Assembly (NCBI RefSeq): GCF_040732315.1
Contig: NZ_CP160388.1
Span: 310,001-374,000 of the forward strand
DNA: 64,000 bases
Source of the DNA: Oryzisolibacter sp. LB2S
Lineage (GTDB): Bacteria > Pseudomonadota > Gammaproteobacteria > Burkholderiales > Burkholderiaceae_C
Direction of reading: 5' to 3'
The translations under genes and the position numbers were made by a program. Positions 8,818 through 17,140 of the stretch are shown in pieces (position 1 is the first letter of the stretch; each line of letters opens with the position of its first letter). The notes below the pieces were generated by a model that ran no database searches, was not told the DNA's origin, and was given only the letters and a program-made list of their open reading frames with translations.

Positions 8818-9341
8818 GTGCGGTGCGTGGTGTCAGGGACTTGCGTGGGGGCAGGGCGCTCGGCCTGGTCGGCCAGGCCGCGGGCATTGGCGTGCAGGCG
8901 CGCCAGGTAGTCGCGCAGCCGCGCCTCGTCCTCGGCGCCAAAGCCCCGCAGCAGGTCGTGCTGCAGGGCAAGGAGGATGGCGGGCAGCTGTTCGGCCGCG
9001 GCGCGGCCCGCGGCGGTGAGGGCGATGTGGACCACGCGCCGGTCCTGCGCGCTGCGCTCGCGCCGGCACAGGCCCTTGGCCTGCAGGCGGTCGATGAGCC
9101 GCGTGAGGCCGCCGGCGTCCATCTGGCAGTCGCGCGCCAGCGCGGCGGCGGTGTCGGGCGCGCCCAGCAGCAGGCGCAGCAGCGGCTTCCACTGCGCGTC
9201 GGTCAGGCCCAGGGGCTCCATGCGGCGGTCGATCTCGGCGCCCAGCAGCAGGGTGATGCGCCGCATCTGCAGGCCGATGCCGCGCTCGAGCAGCTGCCCG
9301 AGGCTGGGCCCAGCAGGAGATGGGTGGGCGTGGTCGGACAT
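8814..9341 (-). CDS. MarR-family transcriptional regulator
   Basis: Winged-helix repressor, expected to bind as a dimer to its own operator and control the efflux operon. It starts at ATG 9341 (175 residues). The DNA-binding part is visible as LTDAQWKPLLRLL, then MDAGGLTRLIDRLQAKGLC (recognition helix) and the wing RRERSAQDRRVVHIALTAAG, with the conserved DRR. It is the first gene of the operon and overlaps emrA by four bases. A TTG start at 9383 would add 14 residues but would lie inside the proposed operator. The inducer is unknown; phenolic compounds are typical for the family. Confidence 0.9.
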   Translation of the reverse strand: MSDHAHPSPAGPSLGQLLERGIGLQMRRITLLLGAEIDRRMEPLGLTDAQWKPLLRLLLGAPDTAAALARDCQMDAGGLTRLIDRLQAKGLCRRERSAQDRRVVHIALTAAGRAAAEQLPAILLALQHDLLRGFGAEDEARLRDYLARLHANARGLADQAERPAPTQVPDTTHRT

Positions 9342-9356
9342 GGCGCGCAATGGTAT

Positions 9357-9383
9357 TTGATTGGTCAATGTTTGACTAGACAA
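9357..9383. promoter_or_regulatory. Candidate MarR operator upstream of marR-emrAB
   Basis: Two related imperfect palindromes stand in tandem: TTGATTGGTCAA (9357-9368) and TTGACTAGACAA (9372-9383), 15 bases apart centre to centre. They lie just upstream of the marR start, where MarR autorepressor sites are normally found. The assignment is by pattern and position only. Confidence 0.5.
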
Positions 9384-9447
9384 TTATTTGCCCCAGGCCG
9401 TCCCGCCCGTGGAGGGCGGCAGGTGGTGGGTGGCTGGTGGTAGGAGG

Positions 9448-9456
9448 GATCAGTCC
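9448..9456. repeat. Target-site duplication of the IS4-family element, left copy
   Basis: GATCAGTCC directly abuts the left inverted repeat and recurs exactly at 13520-13528 beyond the right end. Nine bases is within the range usual for IS4-family insertions. Confidence 0.9.
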
Positions 9457-9469
9457 CTGAGGTTTCCCC

Positions 9470-9921
9470 TCAAATTTCCAGAACCGCATTGGGCTTGCTC
9501 CAGCGGCTGATGATTTGCAGCAGTTGCCCTGTCGGCGGATCAAAGACGGAGGCGATCAGCCAGCCCAGTCGGTGCACCGACAGCTCCCGGCGGTTGCGGC
9601 GATTGGTCAGTTGCCAATTGCGTTCCTGCTGGCAGTCGTAAGCCCACTGCCCCAGCAGGTACAGTACCCACTGCGCCAACGTGGCAATGAGCGCCAGCAC
9701 CGCCAGGCGTTCGGGCGCACGCGTGCCGCTGTGCTCCAGACCCAGACCCCAGCGTGCATTCTTGGTGTCGCGAAATGACTGCTCGATCTGCATGCGCTGG
9801 GCATACAGCGCCACGATGGCATCGGCACTGAGCTGCTCTGGTGGAACCGAGGTGGCCAACAACCAGGGCTCGGTGTGCGCGCTGGCGCTCTTGCGCGAAT
9901 GCCGGCTGCGCGCGCGCATGC
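9470..9921 (-). pseudogene. IS4-family transposase, C-terminal fragment
   Basis: This is the 3' part of the transposase split by the IS21 insertion. It contains the IS4 family signature Y-(2)-R-(3)-E-(6)-K as YAQRMQIEQSFRDTK, which supplies the catalytic Glu, followed by the C-terminal region ending in SKPNAVLEI. Joining this piece to the upstream fragment through one copy of the 5-bp duplication restores a single frame of 397 codons. Residues that precede it in the longest open frame are coded by the IS21 end and are not part of the original protein. Confidence 0.92.
9917..9921. repeat. Target-site duplication of the IS21-family element, left copy
   Basis: CATGC at 9917-9921 is repeated at 12634-12638, flanking the element exactly. 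One copy is needed to restore the transposase frame of the host IS4 element. Confidence 0.9.
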
Positions 9922-10060
9922 TGCGTATTTCGGCCAACGTGACCGCCCATTTCGGTCGAACGTGACCGGTCGTTTCGGTCCATCGTGACCGGTCATTTCG
10001 GAGGATCGTGACCGGTGTCATCGCCTGCGATGTTGCGCGTTCAAATTGTAGGGGTGTCGG

Positions 10061-10858
10061 TCACGATGGGTCGGTCTGAAGCTCCTTTCTAATGGCTTTG
10101 GACGCCTTGCTGCGCAGGGACTCGCCGCTGAGCGTAAAGCGGTGGTTTTGCTGCATGAGCCGGTCCAGGATGGCGTCGGCGATGGTGGCATCGCCGATCC
10201 AGGCGTGCCAGTGTTCGATGGGCAACTGGCTGGTGATGATGGTGGCGCGATGGCCGACGCGGTCGTCGATGATCTCCAGCAGATCGGCGCGGGTCTGGGC
10301 ATCCAGACCGGCCATGCCCCAGTCGTCGAGCAGCAGCACGTCGGTCTTGGCCAGTTGGATGAGCCACTTGCCGAAGGTGCCGTTGCCATGACGGATGCGC
10401 AGTTCTTCGCCCAGGCGGGGCACGCGCTGGTACAGGGCCGAGCGCCCGCCGCGGCAGGCGTATTGCGCCAGGGCGCAGGCGAGCCAGGATTTGCCCGCGC
10501 CGGTCGGGCCGCTGATGAGCACGCTGTGGCCGCAGTCGATCCAGTCGCTGAGCACCAGGCCCATGACGGCCTTGCGATCCAGGCCCCGGCCTGCCCGGGT
10601 GTCGATGTCCTCGATGGCCGCTTGCGGGTACCTCAGCCTGGCCTCCTTGAGCAGTCGGGTGCGGCGCTTGTCATGGCGCAGATGCACTTCCCGCTCGACG
10701 ATCAGAGCCAGGCGCTCCTCGAAGCTCATGCCATGCAGGGCAGCCTGCGTCATCTGCTCGTCCACGGCGGCCAGCATGCCCAGCAGCTTGAGGTCGCGCA
10801 GTTGGGCCAGGGTGGTGTTCATCATCATGGTGGTCTTTCTGGTATCGGTGAGGTTCAT
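10061..10858 (-). CDS. istB: IS21-family helper ATPase IstB
   Basis: AAA+ ATPase (DnaC/DnaA-like) that assists the IstA transposase in target selection and strand transfer. Walker A is GPTGAGKS, and Walker B is DVLLLDDWGMAGLD; the downstream ITSQLPIEHWH is the conserved sensor region of IstB proteins. 265 residues from ATG 10858 is normal; an internal start at the MMMN codons (10828) is an alternative because AGAAAG precedes it. It lies 12 bases after istA, as in the standard IS21 arrangement, and appears intact. Confidence 0.95.
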   Translation of the reverse strand: MNLTDTRKTTMMMNTTLAQLRDLKLLGMLAAVDEQMTQAALHGMSFEERLALIVEREVHLRHDKRRTRLLKEARLRYPQAAIEDIDTRAGRGLDRKAVMGLVLSDWIDCGHSVLISGPTGAGKSWLACALAQYACRGGRSALYQRVPRLGEELRIRHGNGTFGKWLIQLAKTDVLLLDDWGMAGLDAQTRADLLEIIDDRVGHRATIITSQLPIEHWHAWIGDATIADAILDRLMQQNHRFTLSGESLRSKASKAIRKELQTDPS

Positions 10859-10870
10859 CGATTCATTCGT

Positions 10871-12373
10871 TCACTGGTAGTAGCCAGGGCCGCGCACATG
10901 AGCGTGTGGCGGGCTGGTCCAGTCACTGGCCGCCTGCTGGGGCGCCTTGTCGCGCCTGTTGTCCAGGATGTCCTTGATGTGGCTGTAGCGGCTGGTGCCC
11001 AGCTCCAGCGCGATCAGGCAGGCGGCCTCCAGCCGGGGCTTGCCGTACTTCTTGGCCAGCGACAGCAGCCCCAGGCAGGCACGGTAGCCGTGCTCGGGAT
11101 GGCGGCGCTCCTCCAGCAGTCGGCGGATGACGCTGCCGCAGGCCGCGCCGATGCTGTTGCCCCAGTCGATGAGCCGCTCGGGGGTCCACTCGCGGTGGGC
11201 GCGGTGAGCCGCCGACATGTGCTCGGGCAAGGTGGTAAAGCCCCCTTTGTGCGCGCAGCGCCTGTGAGCGGCCACGCGGTGCCCCCTGTGCACGATCTCC
11301 ACGGCCGTGGCGGTGATGCGGGCCTCCAGGCTTTGGCCCACCAGCGACTGCGGCACGCTGTAGCGGTGGCCCTCGATCTCGACATGGTGGTCGATGTGCA
11401 CGCGCACCGTCTTGTAGGTGGCAAACTCCCAGCTCTGGCGCGGCAGCGGCTGCAAGGCAGGCGCGTCGATCTCGGCGAAGGTGCTGGCGCGGCTACCGGG
11501 CAGCTTCTGGAACGGCTTGTGGTTGAGCAGATCCAGCAACGGGGCGATGGCTTCGTTGACATCATCGACGCTGGCAAAGCGCTGGTGGCGCAGGCGCATG
11601 AGGATCCAGCGCTCGACCACCTGCACGGCTGACTCGACCTTGGCCTTGTCCTGAGGGTGATGGGGACGCGCCGGCAGCACCGAGGTGCCGTAGTGACGGG
11701 CGAAGTCCTCCACGGTGTCGTTGGCGCGGGGCTCGTAGCGGTTGGGGTTGGCGATCAACGCCTTGGGGTTGTCGGGCACGATCAGCTGCGGCACGCCGCC
11801 GATGAAGCTCAGCGCGCGGGCACAGGCGCCCAGCCAGTCGGCCATCGTCTGGCGCGGCGTGGCGCAGGCGAAGGTGTAGCCGGAGGCGCCAAGGGCCGCC
11901 ACAAAGATGTGCGCGCGGCTGCCATCGCACAAAGCCACCGTGGGGCCGGCGTAGTCGATGAACAGCTTCTCGCCGGCGCGGTGGATCTGGCGCATCGAGC
12001 GCTTGAGCGTCTTGGCGTAGCGCTGGTAGTGCTCGCAGAACTGCGTGTAGCGGTGGGTGTGGGCGTCGCGGTGGCGCTCCACGTGTTCTTGCCACAGCAG
12101 CATGAGCGTCATGCCCTTGCGGCGCAGCTCCAGGTGCACATGGCCGTAGTCGGGCAGCACGAAGTCCTGTGGGCGGGGCGGCGCGGCCAGCAGACGGCGC
12201 TGCAGCGCCGTCTCGTCCAGCTCCTCGATGGTGGCCCAGTCCAGGCCGGCAGCAGCTGCCAGGCCCACGTACTTGGCCACCACGCCCTTGGAGAGCTTGA
12301 GGGCGGCGGCAATGCGTTCGTGCGAGAGTTGGCCTTCGAGTTTGAGGCGTAAAACGTCCTTGATCTTGCGCAT
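10871..12373 (-). CDS. istA: IS21-family transposase IstA
   Basis: DDE transposase that cuts and joins the element ends. The N-terminus has a helix-turn-helix (LSHERIAAALKLSKGVVAKY), followed by the integrase core with Asp in KLFIDYAG, Asp in LIVPDNPKA and Glu in DKAKVESAVQ. ATG 12373 is preferred because AAGGA precedes it and IstA proteins usually begin MRKI; an ATG at 12394 would add seven residues. About 500 residues, full length, no frameshift seen. It is upstream of istB in the same orientation. Confidence 0.94.
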   Translation of the reverse strand: MRKIKDVLRLKLEGQLSHERIAAALKLSKGVVAKYVGLAAAAGLDWATIEELDETALQRRLLAAPPRPQDFVLPDYGHVHLELRRKGMTLMLLWQEHVERHRDAHTHRYTQFCEHYQRYAKTLKRSMRQIHRAGEKLFIDYAGPTVALCDGSRAHIFVAALGASGYTFACATPRQTMADWLGACARALSFIGGVPQLIVPDNPKALIANPNRYEPRANDTVEDFARHYGTSVLPARPHHPQDKAKVESAVQVVERWILMRLRHQRFASVDDVNEAIAPLLDLLNHKPFQKLPGSRASTFAEIDAPALQPLPRQSWEFATYKTVRVHIDHHVEIEGHRYSVPQSLVGQSLEARITATAVEIVHRGHRVAAHRRCAHKGGFTTLPEHMSAAHRAHREWTPERLIDWGNSIGAACGSVIRRLLEERRHPEHGYRACLGLLSLAKKYGKPRLEAACLIALELGTSRYSHIKDILDNRRDKAPQQAASDWTSPPHAHVRGPGYYQ

Positions 12374-12633
12374 GGATGTCCTTGCTGCGGGCATGCTGGC
12401 TCCGGCAAAAAGCCAGGCAGGTTACCCGCCAGGTTGATCGGTATGCGCAACACCGTTTCGGCGGTGTATGACTGCGTCTCGGGATCGTGACCGGTGATTT
12501 CGGAGGGGGCCCAAATCGGTCACGTTCAGCCGAAATGACCGGTCACGATGGACCGAAACAGCCGGTCACGTTCGACCGAAACAACCGGTCACGTTGCTCC
12601 GAAATGAGCGGTCACGTTGATCCGAAATACCCA

Positions 12634-12638
12634 CATGC
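12634..12638. repeat. Target-site duplication of the IS21-family element, right copy
   Basis: CATGC directly follows the right end of the IS21 element (12633) and matches 9917-9921. Confidence 0.9.
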
Positions 12639-13380
12639 CATGCACCGTGCACTTGTGCCGCCCCTTGGGGGCACGTTTGACGAGTACCAAGCGGGATATA
12701 TGCCTGCGAGAGCGTACGCATTCATAGGCGCCCAAGTCTGTCGCCTGGCCACTGGCGTCAGCCCACACGCTGCGGCAGCTGATCCAGCGGGCCTTTGGCT
12801 CGCCTGCTGGGCGCAGCAGATCACGCCCACGAATGCGTCCCAGCCAATGCCATCCCCATTTCTCCACGGCGACAAACCAGGGGGTGCGAAAGCCTGCATC
12901 GGTGACGATGATCGGGCGCACCCGATCACCCACGATGACCTTGAGTTGCCGTAGAAAACGCTGATGCGCCCCCGGGGTGCTCGCCTGTTTGCATGGATAC
13001 ACCTGCTCGAGCAAACTCAAGCTACGCCCGTGCAAGGCCAAGCTGGCGCGAATCATCTGGACACTGCGATCGGCCTTCAGATCTGTCCAGTCCACCAAAA
13101 TCACCGGCTGGCTACAGCCGGCGAGTATTTGCCTGGCCATGCCAGCGTAGATATCGCCTTGTTGACGCTGCAATGCAGCGTTGCCAAGCAAGCGATCCAC
13201 GCATTTGACGCGCTGGCGCACGCTGGTGTCCCGGCTCAGAGCGCGAGCCAAGTTGGACAGGGTGTGGCTACGCGCATGCAATGCGGCCTCGACGGCACTC
13301 ATCAGTGTTTGCAGTCTGCGCTTGTGCAGGCCTGGGCAACTGCGTGCCAGCGTATCGCGCAAAATCTCTATCGCGTGCAT
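12634..13380 (-). pseudogene. IS4-family transposase, N-terminal fragment
   Basis: This is the 5' part of the split IS4 transposase. ATG 13380 is preceded by an AGGAGA ribosome-binding site. The first two catalytic acidic residues lie here, in VILVDWTDLK and IIVTDAGFRTPWF; the catalytic Glu is in the other fragment. The original frame is intact up to KCTVHGM, after which the IS21 end begins and adds a short run of foreign codons (positions below 12634). Without the C-terminal part this cannot be an active transposase. Confidence 0.92.
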
Positions 13381-13519
13381 GGTGGTGTCTCCTGATGGCT
13401 TGTGTGGAAACACCATTGGGGGACTCAACCGACCATGCATGCACCGACATGCTGTTTTGGATAGCCAATCTATCCCGCATGCTATTGTTTTACAAGCAAA
13501 ATTTGAGGGGAAACCTCAG

Positions 13520-13528
13520 GATCAGTCC
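13520..13528. repeat. Target-site duplication of the IS4-family element, right copy
   Basis: GATCAGTCC, identical to 9448-9456. The TCA at 13522-13524 is the corA stop codon read on the minus strand, so the gene keeps its natural end. Confidence 0.9.
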
Positions 13529-14688
13529 TGGCTGCTGCGCGCCAGGTAGCGCTTGCGCCAGAACAGCAGCGTGAGCGCGATGCCGATGGCGGCCATGCCG
13601 CCCATGGCCCACCAGAAGCCTTCCTTGCGGTGGACGATGGGCAGGAAGTCGAAGTTCATGCCGAAGATGCCGGCGATCAGGTTCAGCGGCAGGAACACGG
13701 CCGTGAGCGCCGTGAGCGTGCGCATGATGTCGTTGGTGCGGTTGCTCTGCACCGAGAAATGCATTTGCACGGCGGTCTCGGTGCTGTGCTCCAGGCGCCG
13801 CACATGGGTGACGACGCGCTCGATGTGCTCGAGCACGTCGCGGCTGCGCACCTTGAGCAGGTCCAGCTCGCGCAGCGCGGCGGCGTCGTCCGGGATGTCC
13901 CAGCCCTCGAGCGCGTCGAGCCAGGCGCGCACGGCGGTGCGCTGGTCCTCGCAGATCTCGTCGAGCTGGTGCAGCGCCATGCGCGCCTGCATCAGCGCGC
14001 CCCAGTTGGCAAAGCGCGAGCGCGGGCGCAGCAGCTCGGTCTGCCAGTGGTCGAGTTGGCGCGAGAACTCGCGGCGCAGGTCCAGGTAGCTGTCCACGAT
14101 GTGGTTGACCACGCGCAGCATCAGGTCGGCGGGGCTGGGCGGCAGGCGCGTGCCGGGCACGGGGCCGCTGCGCAGCTCGCGCACCACGGCCTCGGCGGCA
14201 CTGGCGGGCGTGCCGCTGCCGCCCGCGGGCGCGAGCAGCCGGGCCGCGTAGCCGTCGCGCACGCCGCAGTCCTCGGGGTGGACGGACAGCAGCAGCTCGT
14301 CGAAGGCGGCAAAGCCCACGGGGCTGGTGTCTATGCGCCGCAGCTTGGGCGGCGCGCCGCGCGTGCCCGGGAGCGGCGCGGCGGCCGGAGCCTGGGCCTG
14401 GGCCAGGCGGCGCACGACCAGCAGGTCGTACTGCGAGGTGTAGTCGTAATGCGAGGGCAGCTGGGCGTTGAGCAGGTCCGAGACATGCAGGTCCACGAGC
14501 TGCTGGCCGGTGAGCCGCTGCAGCGCAGCCTGCAGGCGTGCGAGTTCGGCGCCAAAGGCCGTGCGCGTGCAGGCAATCCAGTAGTAGCCCCGCGCGGGCG
14601 GCGCCTCGGGCAGGCCGTCGAGCTCCTGGGCGGCCAGGCCTGGCTGCAGGTGGAAGACGCGGATCGGCGGGGCTGGGTTTGCGGTCAA
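13522..14688 (-). CDS. corA: CorA-family divalent metal ion transporter
   Basis: Inner-membrane channel for magnesium or another divalent cation. A long cytoplasmic, highly charged helical domain precedes two C-terminal transmembrane helices; the family motif GMN follows the first (FGMNFDFLPIV), and the protein ends with a basic tail RKRYLARSSQD. The start is uncertain. TTG 14688 (388 residues) has TGGAGG six bases upstream; GTG 14703 is in frame but has no ribosome-binding site. Both lie at the edge of a dispersed repeat, which contributes that GGAGG. An IS4-family insertion follows the stop codon. ZntB-type zinc transport is an alternative within the superfamily. Confidence 0.88.
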   Translation of the reverse strand: MTANPAPPIRVFHLQPGLAAQELDGLPEAPPARGYYWIACTRTAFGAELARLQAALQRLTGQQLVDLHVSDLLNAQLPSHYDYTSQYDLLVVRRLAQAQAPAAAPLPGTRGAPPKLRRIDTSPVGFAAFDELLLSVHPEDCGVRDGYAARLLAPAGGSGTPASAAEAVVRELRSGPVPGTRLPPSPADLMLRVVNHIVDSYLDLRREFSRQLDHWQTELLRPRSRFANWGALMQARMALHQLDEICEDQRTAVRAWLDALEGWDIPDDAAALRELDLLKVRSRDVLEHIERVVTHVRRLEHSTETAVQMHFSVQSNRTNDIMRTLTALTAVFLPLNLIAGIFGMNFDFLPIVHRKEGFWWAMGGMAAIGIALTLLFWRKRYLARSSQD

Positions 14689-14699
14689 ATCGGCCTCCA

Positions 14700-15762
<1,063 letters not shown>

Positions 15763-15819
15763 TCACCTCGTTCTCCACATCGCTGCCGGGCCGTGACGGT
15801 GGTGATAGGCTGCGCGCCC

Positions 15820-16527
15820 ATGTCCGATTCGCAGTCCTTTCTTACCACCATCGCCCAGGAGCAGGCCTGGAACCATGAGCAGATGCTCGCGCCCGTAGAG
15901 CGGCCGCGCTTTCACGTCTGGACCTATGGCGCGCCGGCCGTCGTGCTCGGCTGCTCGCAGCGCCGCTTCGAGCAGGGCGCGCGCGCGCGCCTGGCGCCCG
16001 GGGTCGACCTGCTGCTGCGCCCCTCAGGCGGCGGCGCGGTGCTGGTCGGGCCGTGGATGGTGAGCTGCTCCGTCGTGCTGCCGCTGTCCCACCCCTGGGT
16101 GCAGGGCCGCCTGCCAGACAGCTACCTGGGCCTTGGCCGGCTGCATGTCGATGTGCTTGCCGCTTTGGGTGTGCCCTCGCGGGCCCTGCCGCCGGCCGAG
16201 GTCGATGCCGCCAATGCGCTGACCGGATCCACCGTGCCCTGGGCCTGCTACGGCAGCCTCGCGCCCTGGGAGGTGGTGGACGACGGCGGGCGCAAGCTCG
16301 TCGGCCTGGCCCAGCGGCGCCAGCGCACGGGCGTGCTGCTCGTGGCCGGCACCCTGGTCACGCCGCCCGACTGGGCGCTGCTCTGCCAGGCCATGGAGCA
16401 TGGCGGCGACGAGGCCGCGATGCGCCGGCGCACCGTGAGCTGCGCCGAGCTCAGCGCAGCCGCGCCCGATGCCGAGCGGCTGGCGCTGGCGCTGCATGCG
16501 GCGCTGGGGCGGGCGCTGGCCGGGTAG
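15820..16527 (+). CDS. Lipoate-protein ligase A-like protein (BPL/LPL catalytic domain)
   Basis: Member of the biotin/lipoate ligase fold, possibly attaching lipoate or octanoate to target domains. Visible motifs are VVLGCSQ, LRPSGGGAVLV (the family's R-x-x-G-G-G motif) and GRKLVGLAQRRQR, whose Lys corresponds to the catalytic Lys of LplA. At 235 residues it is short and lacks the accessory C-terminal domain of E. coli LplA (337). The His-Asp that usually follows the GGG motif is replaced by VGPW, so activity could differ. The upstream open frame extends far back but is only antisense to hemB and corA. ATG 15820 is the first plausible start. Confidence 0.75.
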   Translation: MSDSQSFLTTIAQEQAWNHEQMLAPVERPRFHVWTYGAPAVVLGCSQRRFEQGARARLAPGVDLLLRPSGGGAVLVGPWMVSCSVVLPLSHPWVQGRLPDSYLGLGRLHVDVLAALGVPSRALPPAEVDAANALTGSTVPWACYGSLAPWEVVDDGGRKLVGLAQRRQRTGVLLVAGTLVTPPDWALLCQAMEHGGDEAAMRRRTVSCAELSAAAPDAERLALALHAALGRALAG

Positions 16528-16569
16528 GCCGGCTTGCGCGTGCCGCCTCGCCGGTGCTAGATTGCGCCC

Positions 16570-16670
16570 GGGCGGTTCGCCGCCCCCCGCTTCACCTCCC
16601 TGGGCGGGGCCCGGTGGCATCGATGGCCGCAGGGCTTGATCCGCCCGGCCTCGTCCGGGCCTCTTTTTTT
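16570..16670 (+). ncRNA. Candidate structured small RNA with anti-Shine-Dalgarno-like loop
   Basis: The gap between the ligase-like gene and hemJ contains an extended -10-like TGCTAGATT (16555-16563), then a very stable GGCGG-TTCG-CCGCC hairpin (16571-16584), then CCCCGC / GCGGGG (16585-16590 with 16604-16609) closing a 13-base loop TTCACCTCCCTGG, and finally an intrinsic terminator. The loop contains CACCTCC, the same as the 3' end of 16S rRNA. This could be an independent RNA of about 100 bases, or merely the 3' UTR of the upstream gene. I do not recognise an RNA family. Confidence 0.4.
16643..16670 (+). terminator. Rho-independent terminator
   Basis: GCCCGG (16643-16648), loop CCTCGT, CCGGGC (16655-16660), followed by CTCTTTTTTT. 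It ends either the ligase-like transcript or the candidate small RNA. Confidence 0.85.
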
Positions 16671-16695
16671 GTAGCGTGCCGCGTACACTGCGCCG

Positions 16696-17124
16696 ATGCT
16701 CTGGGTCAAAGCCTTTCATATCGTCTTCATCGCCAGCTGGTTTGCTGGCCTGTTCTACCTGCCGCGCATCTTCGTGAATCTGGCCATGGTGCAGCCGGGT
16801 TCGGTGGCCGAGCGCGAGCGCCTGCTGCTCATGGCGAGAAAGCTGCTGCGCTTCACCACGCTGCTGTCCGTGCCCGCCATCGGCCTGGGCCTGTGGCTGT
16901 GGCTGGGCTATGGCATTGGCCAGGGGCCGGGCAACGGCTGGCTGCATGCCAAGCTCGCCGTGGTGCTGCTGGTGGTGCTCTACCACTGGAGCTGCGCGCG
17001 GCTTTTGGGGCGGCTCGCGGCCAATGTCGACCAGCACGGCCACCGCTGGTTTCGCTGGTTCAACGAGCTGCCGGTGCTGATGCTCGTCGCCGCCGTGGTG
17101 CTGGTGGTGGTCAAGCCCTTCTGA
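16696..17124 (+). CDS. hemJ: Protoporphyrinogen IX oxidase HemJ
   Basis: Small integral membrane protein that oxidises protoporphyrinogen IX to protoporphyrin IX in haem synthesis; a haem-binding oxidase. 142 residues with four hydrophobic helices, the characteristic start MLWVKAFHIVFIASWFAGLF with the conserved His, YLPRIFVN, and the later WLHAKL and WFRWFNELP. Length and motif order match HemJ (formerly UPF0093). It lies near hemB but on the opposite strand, so the two are not one operon. It starts 25 bases after a terminator. Confidence 0.9.
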   Translation: MLWVKAFHIVFIASWFAGLFYLPRIFVNLAMVQPGSVAERERLLLMARKLLRFTTLLSVPAIGLGLWLWLGYGIGQGPGNGWLHAKLAVVLLVVLYHWSCARLLGRLAANVDQHGHRWFRWFNELPVLMLVAAVVLVVVKPF

Positions 17125-17140
17125 TGGCGGCCCCGGTGCC

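Larger units (their letters stand above)
9922..12633 (-). mobile_element. IS21-family insertion sequence nested in the IS4 element
   Basis: A 2712-bp element with terminal TG...CA dinucleotides as expected for IS21. The left end reads TGCGTATTTCGG and the right end, on the other strand, TGGGTATTTCGG; both continue into AACGTGACCG. Inside each end are multiple copies of a ~23-25-base unit built on CGTGACCGGTCATTTCGG: about four at the left (9938-10020) and five at the right (12480-12620). These are the multiple terminal repeats typical of the family, thought to bind IstA. It carries complete istA and istB, so it may still be mobile. The 5-bp duplication fits the family. Confidence 0.93.
9457..13519 (-). 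mobile_element. IS4-family insertion sequence, interrupted by an IS21-family element
   Basis: The ends are CTGAGGTTTCCCCTCAAATT at 9457 and its reverse complement finishing at 13519, flanked by the 9-bp repeat GATCAGTCC. Total length is 4063 bases, but subtracting the nested IS21 element and one copy of its 5-bp duplication leaves about 1346 bases, a normal size for an IS4-type element with one transposase gene. The transposase is on the minus strand and is broken by the nested insertion, so the element should not be able to move by itself. It is inserted at the 3' end of corA, and its duplication includes the corA stop codon. Confidence 0.92.

Noticed and set aside
9470..10021. Reading the IS4 C-terminal open frame as a complete small transposase
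   Set aside because: Its first ~35 codons come from the IS21 terminal repeats; it lacks the first two catalytic Asp residues, which are in the other fragment.
12480..12630. Short spaced repeats resembling a small CRISPR array
   Set aside because: The units contain varying bases, have no constant-length spacers, appear at both ends of the IS21 element in opposite orientation and have no cas genes nearby. They are the element's multiple terminal repeats.
16570..16670. 4.5S (SRP) RNA or 6S RNA
   Set aside because: The conserved SRP tetraloop-helix core and the 6S bulge arrangement are both absent, so the segment stays an unclassified candidate.
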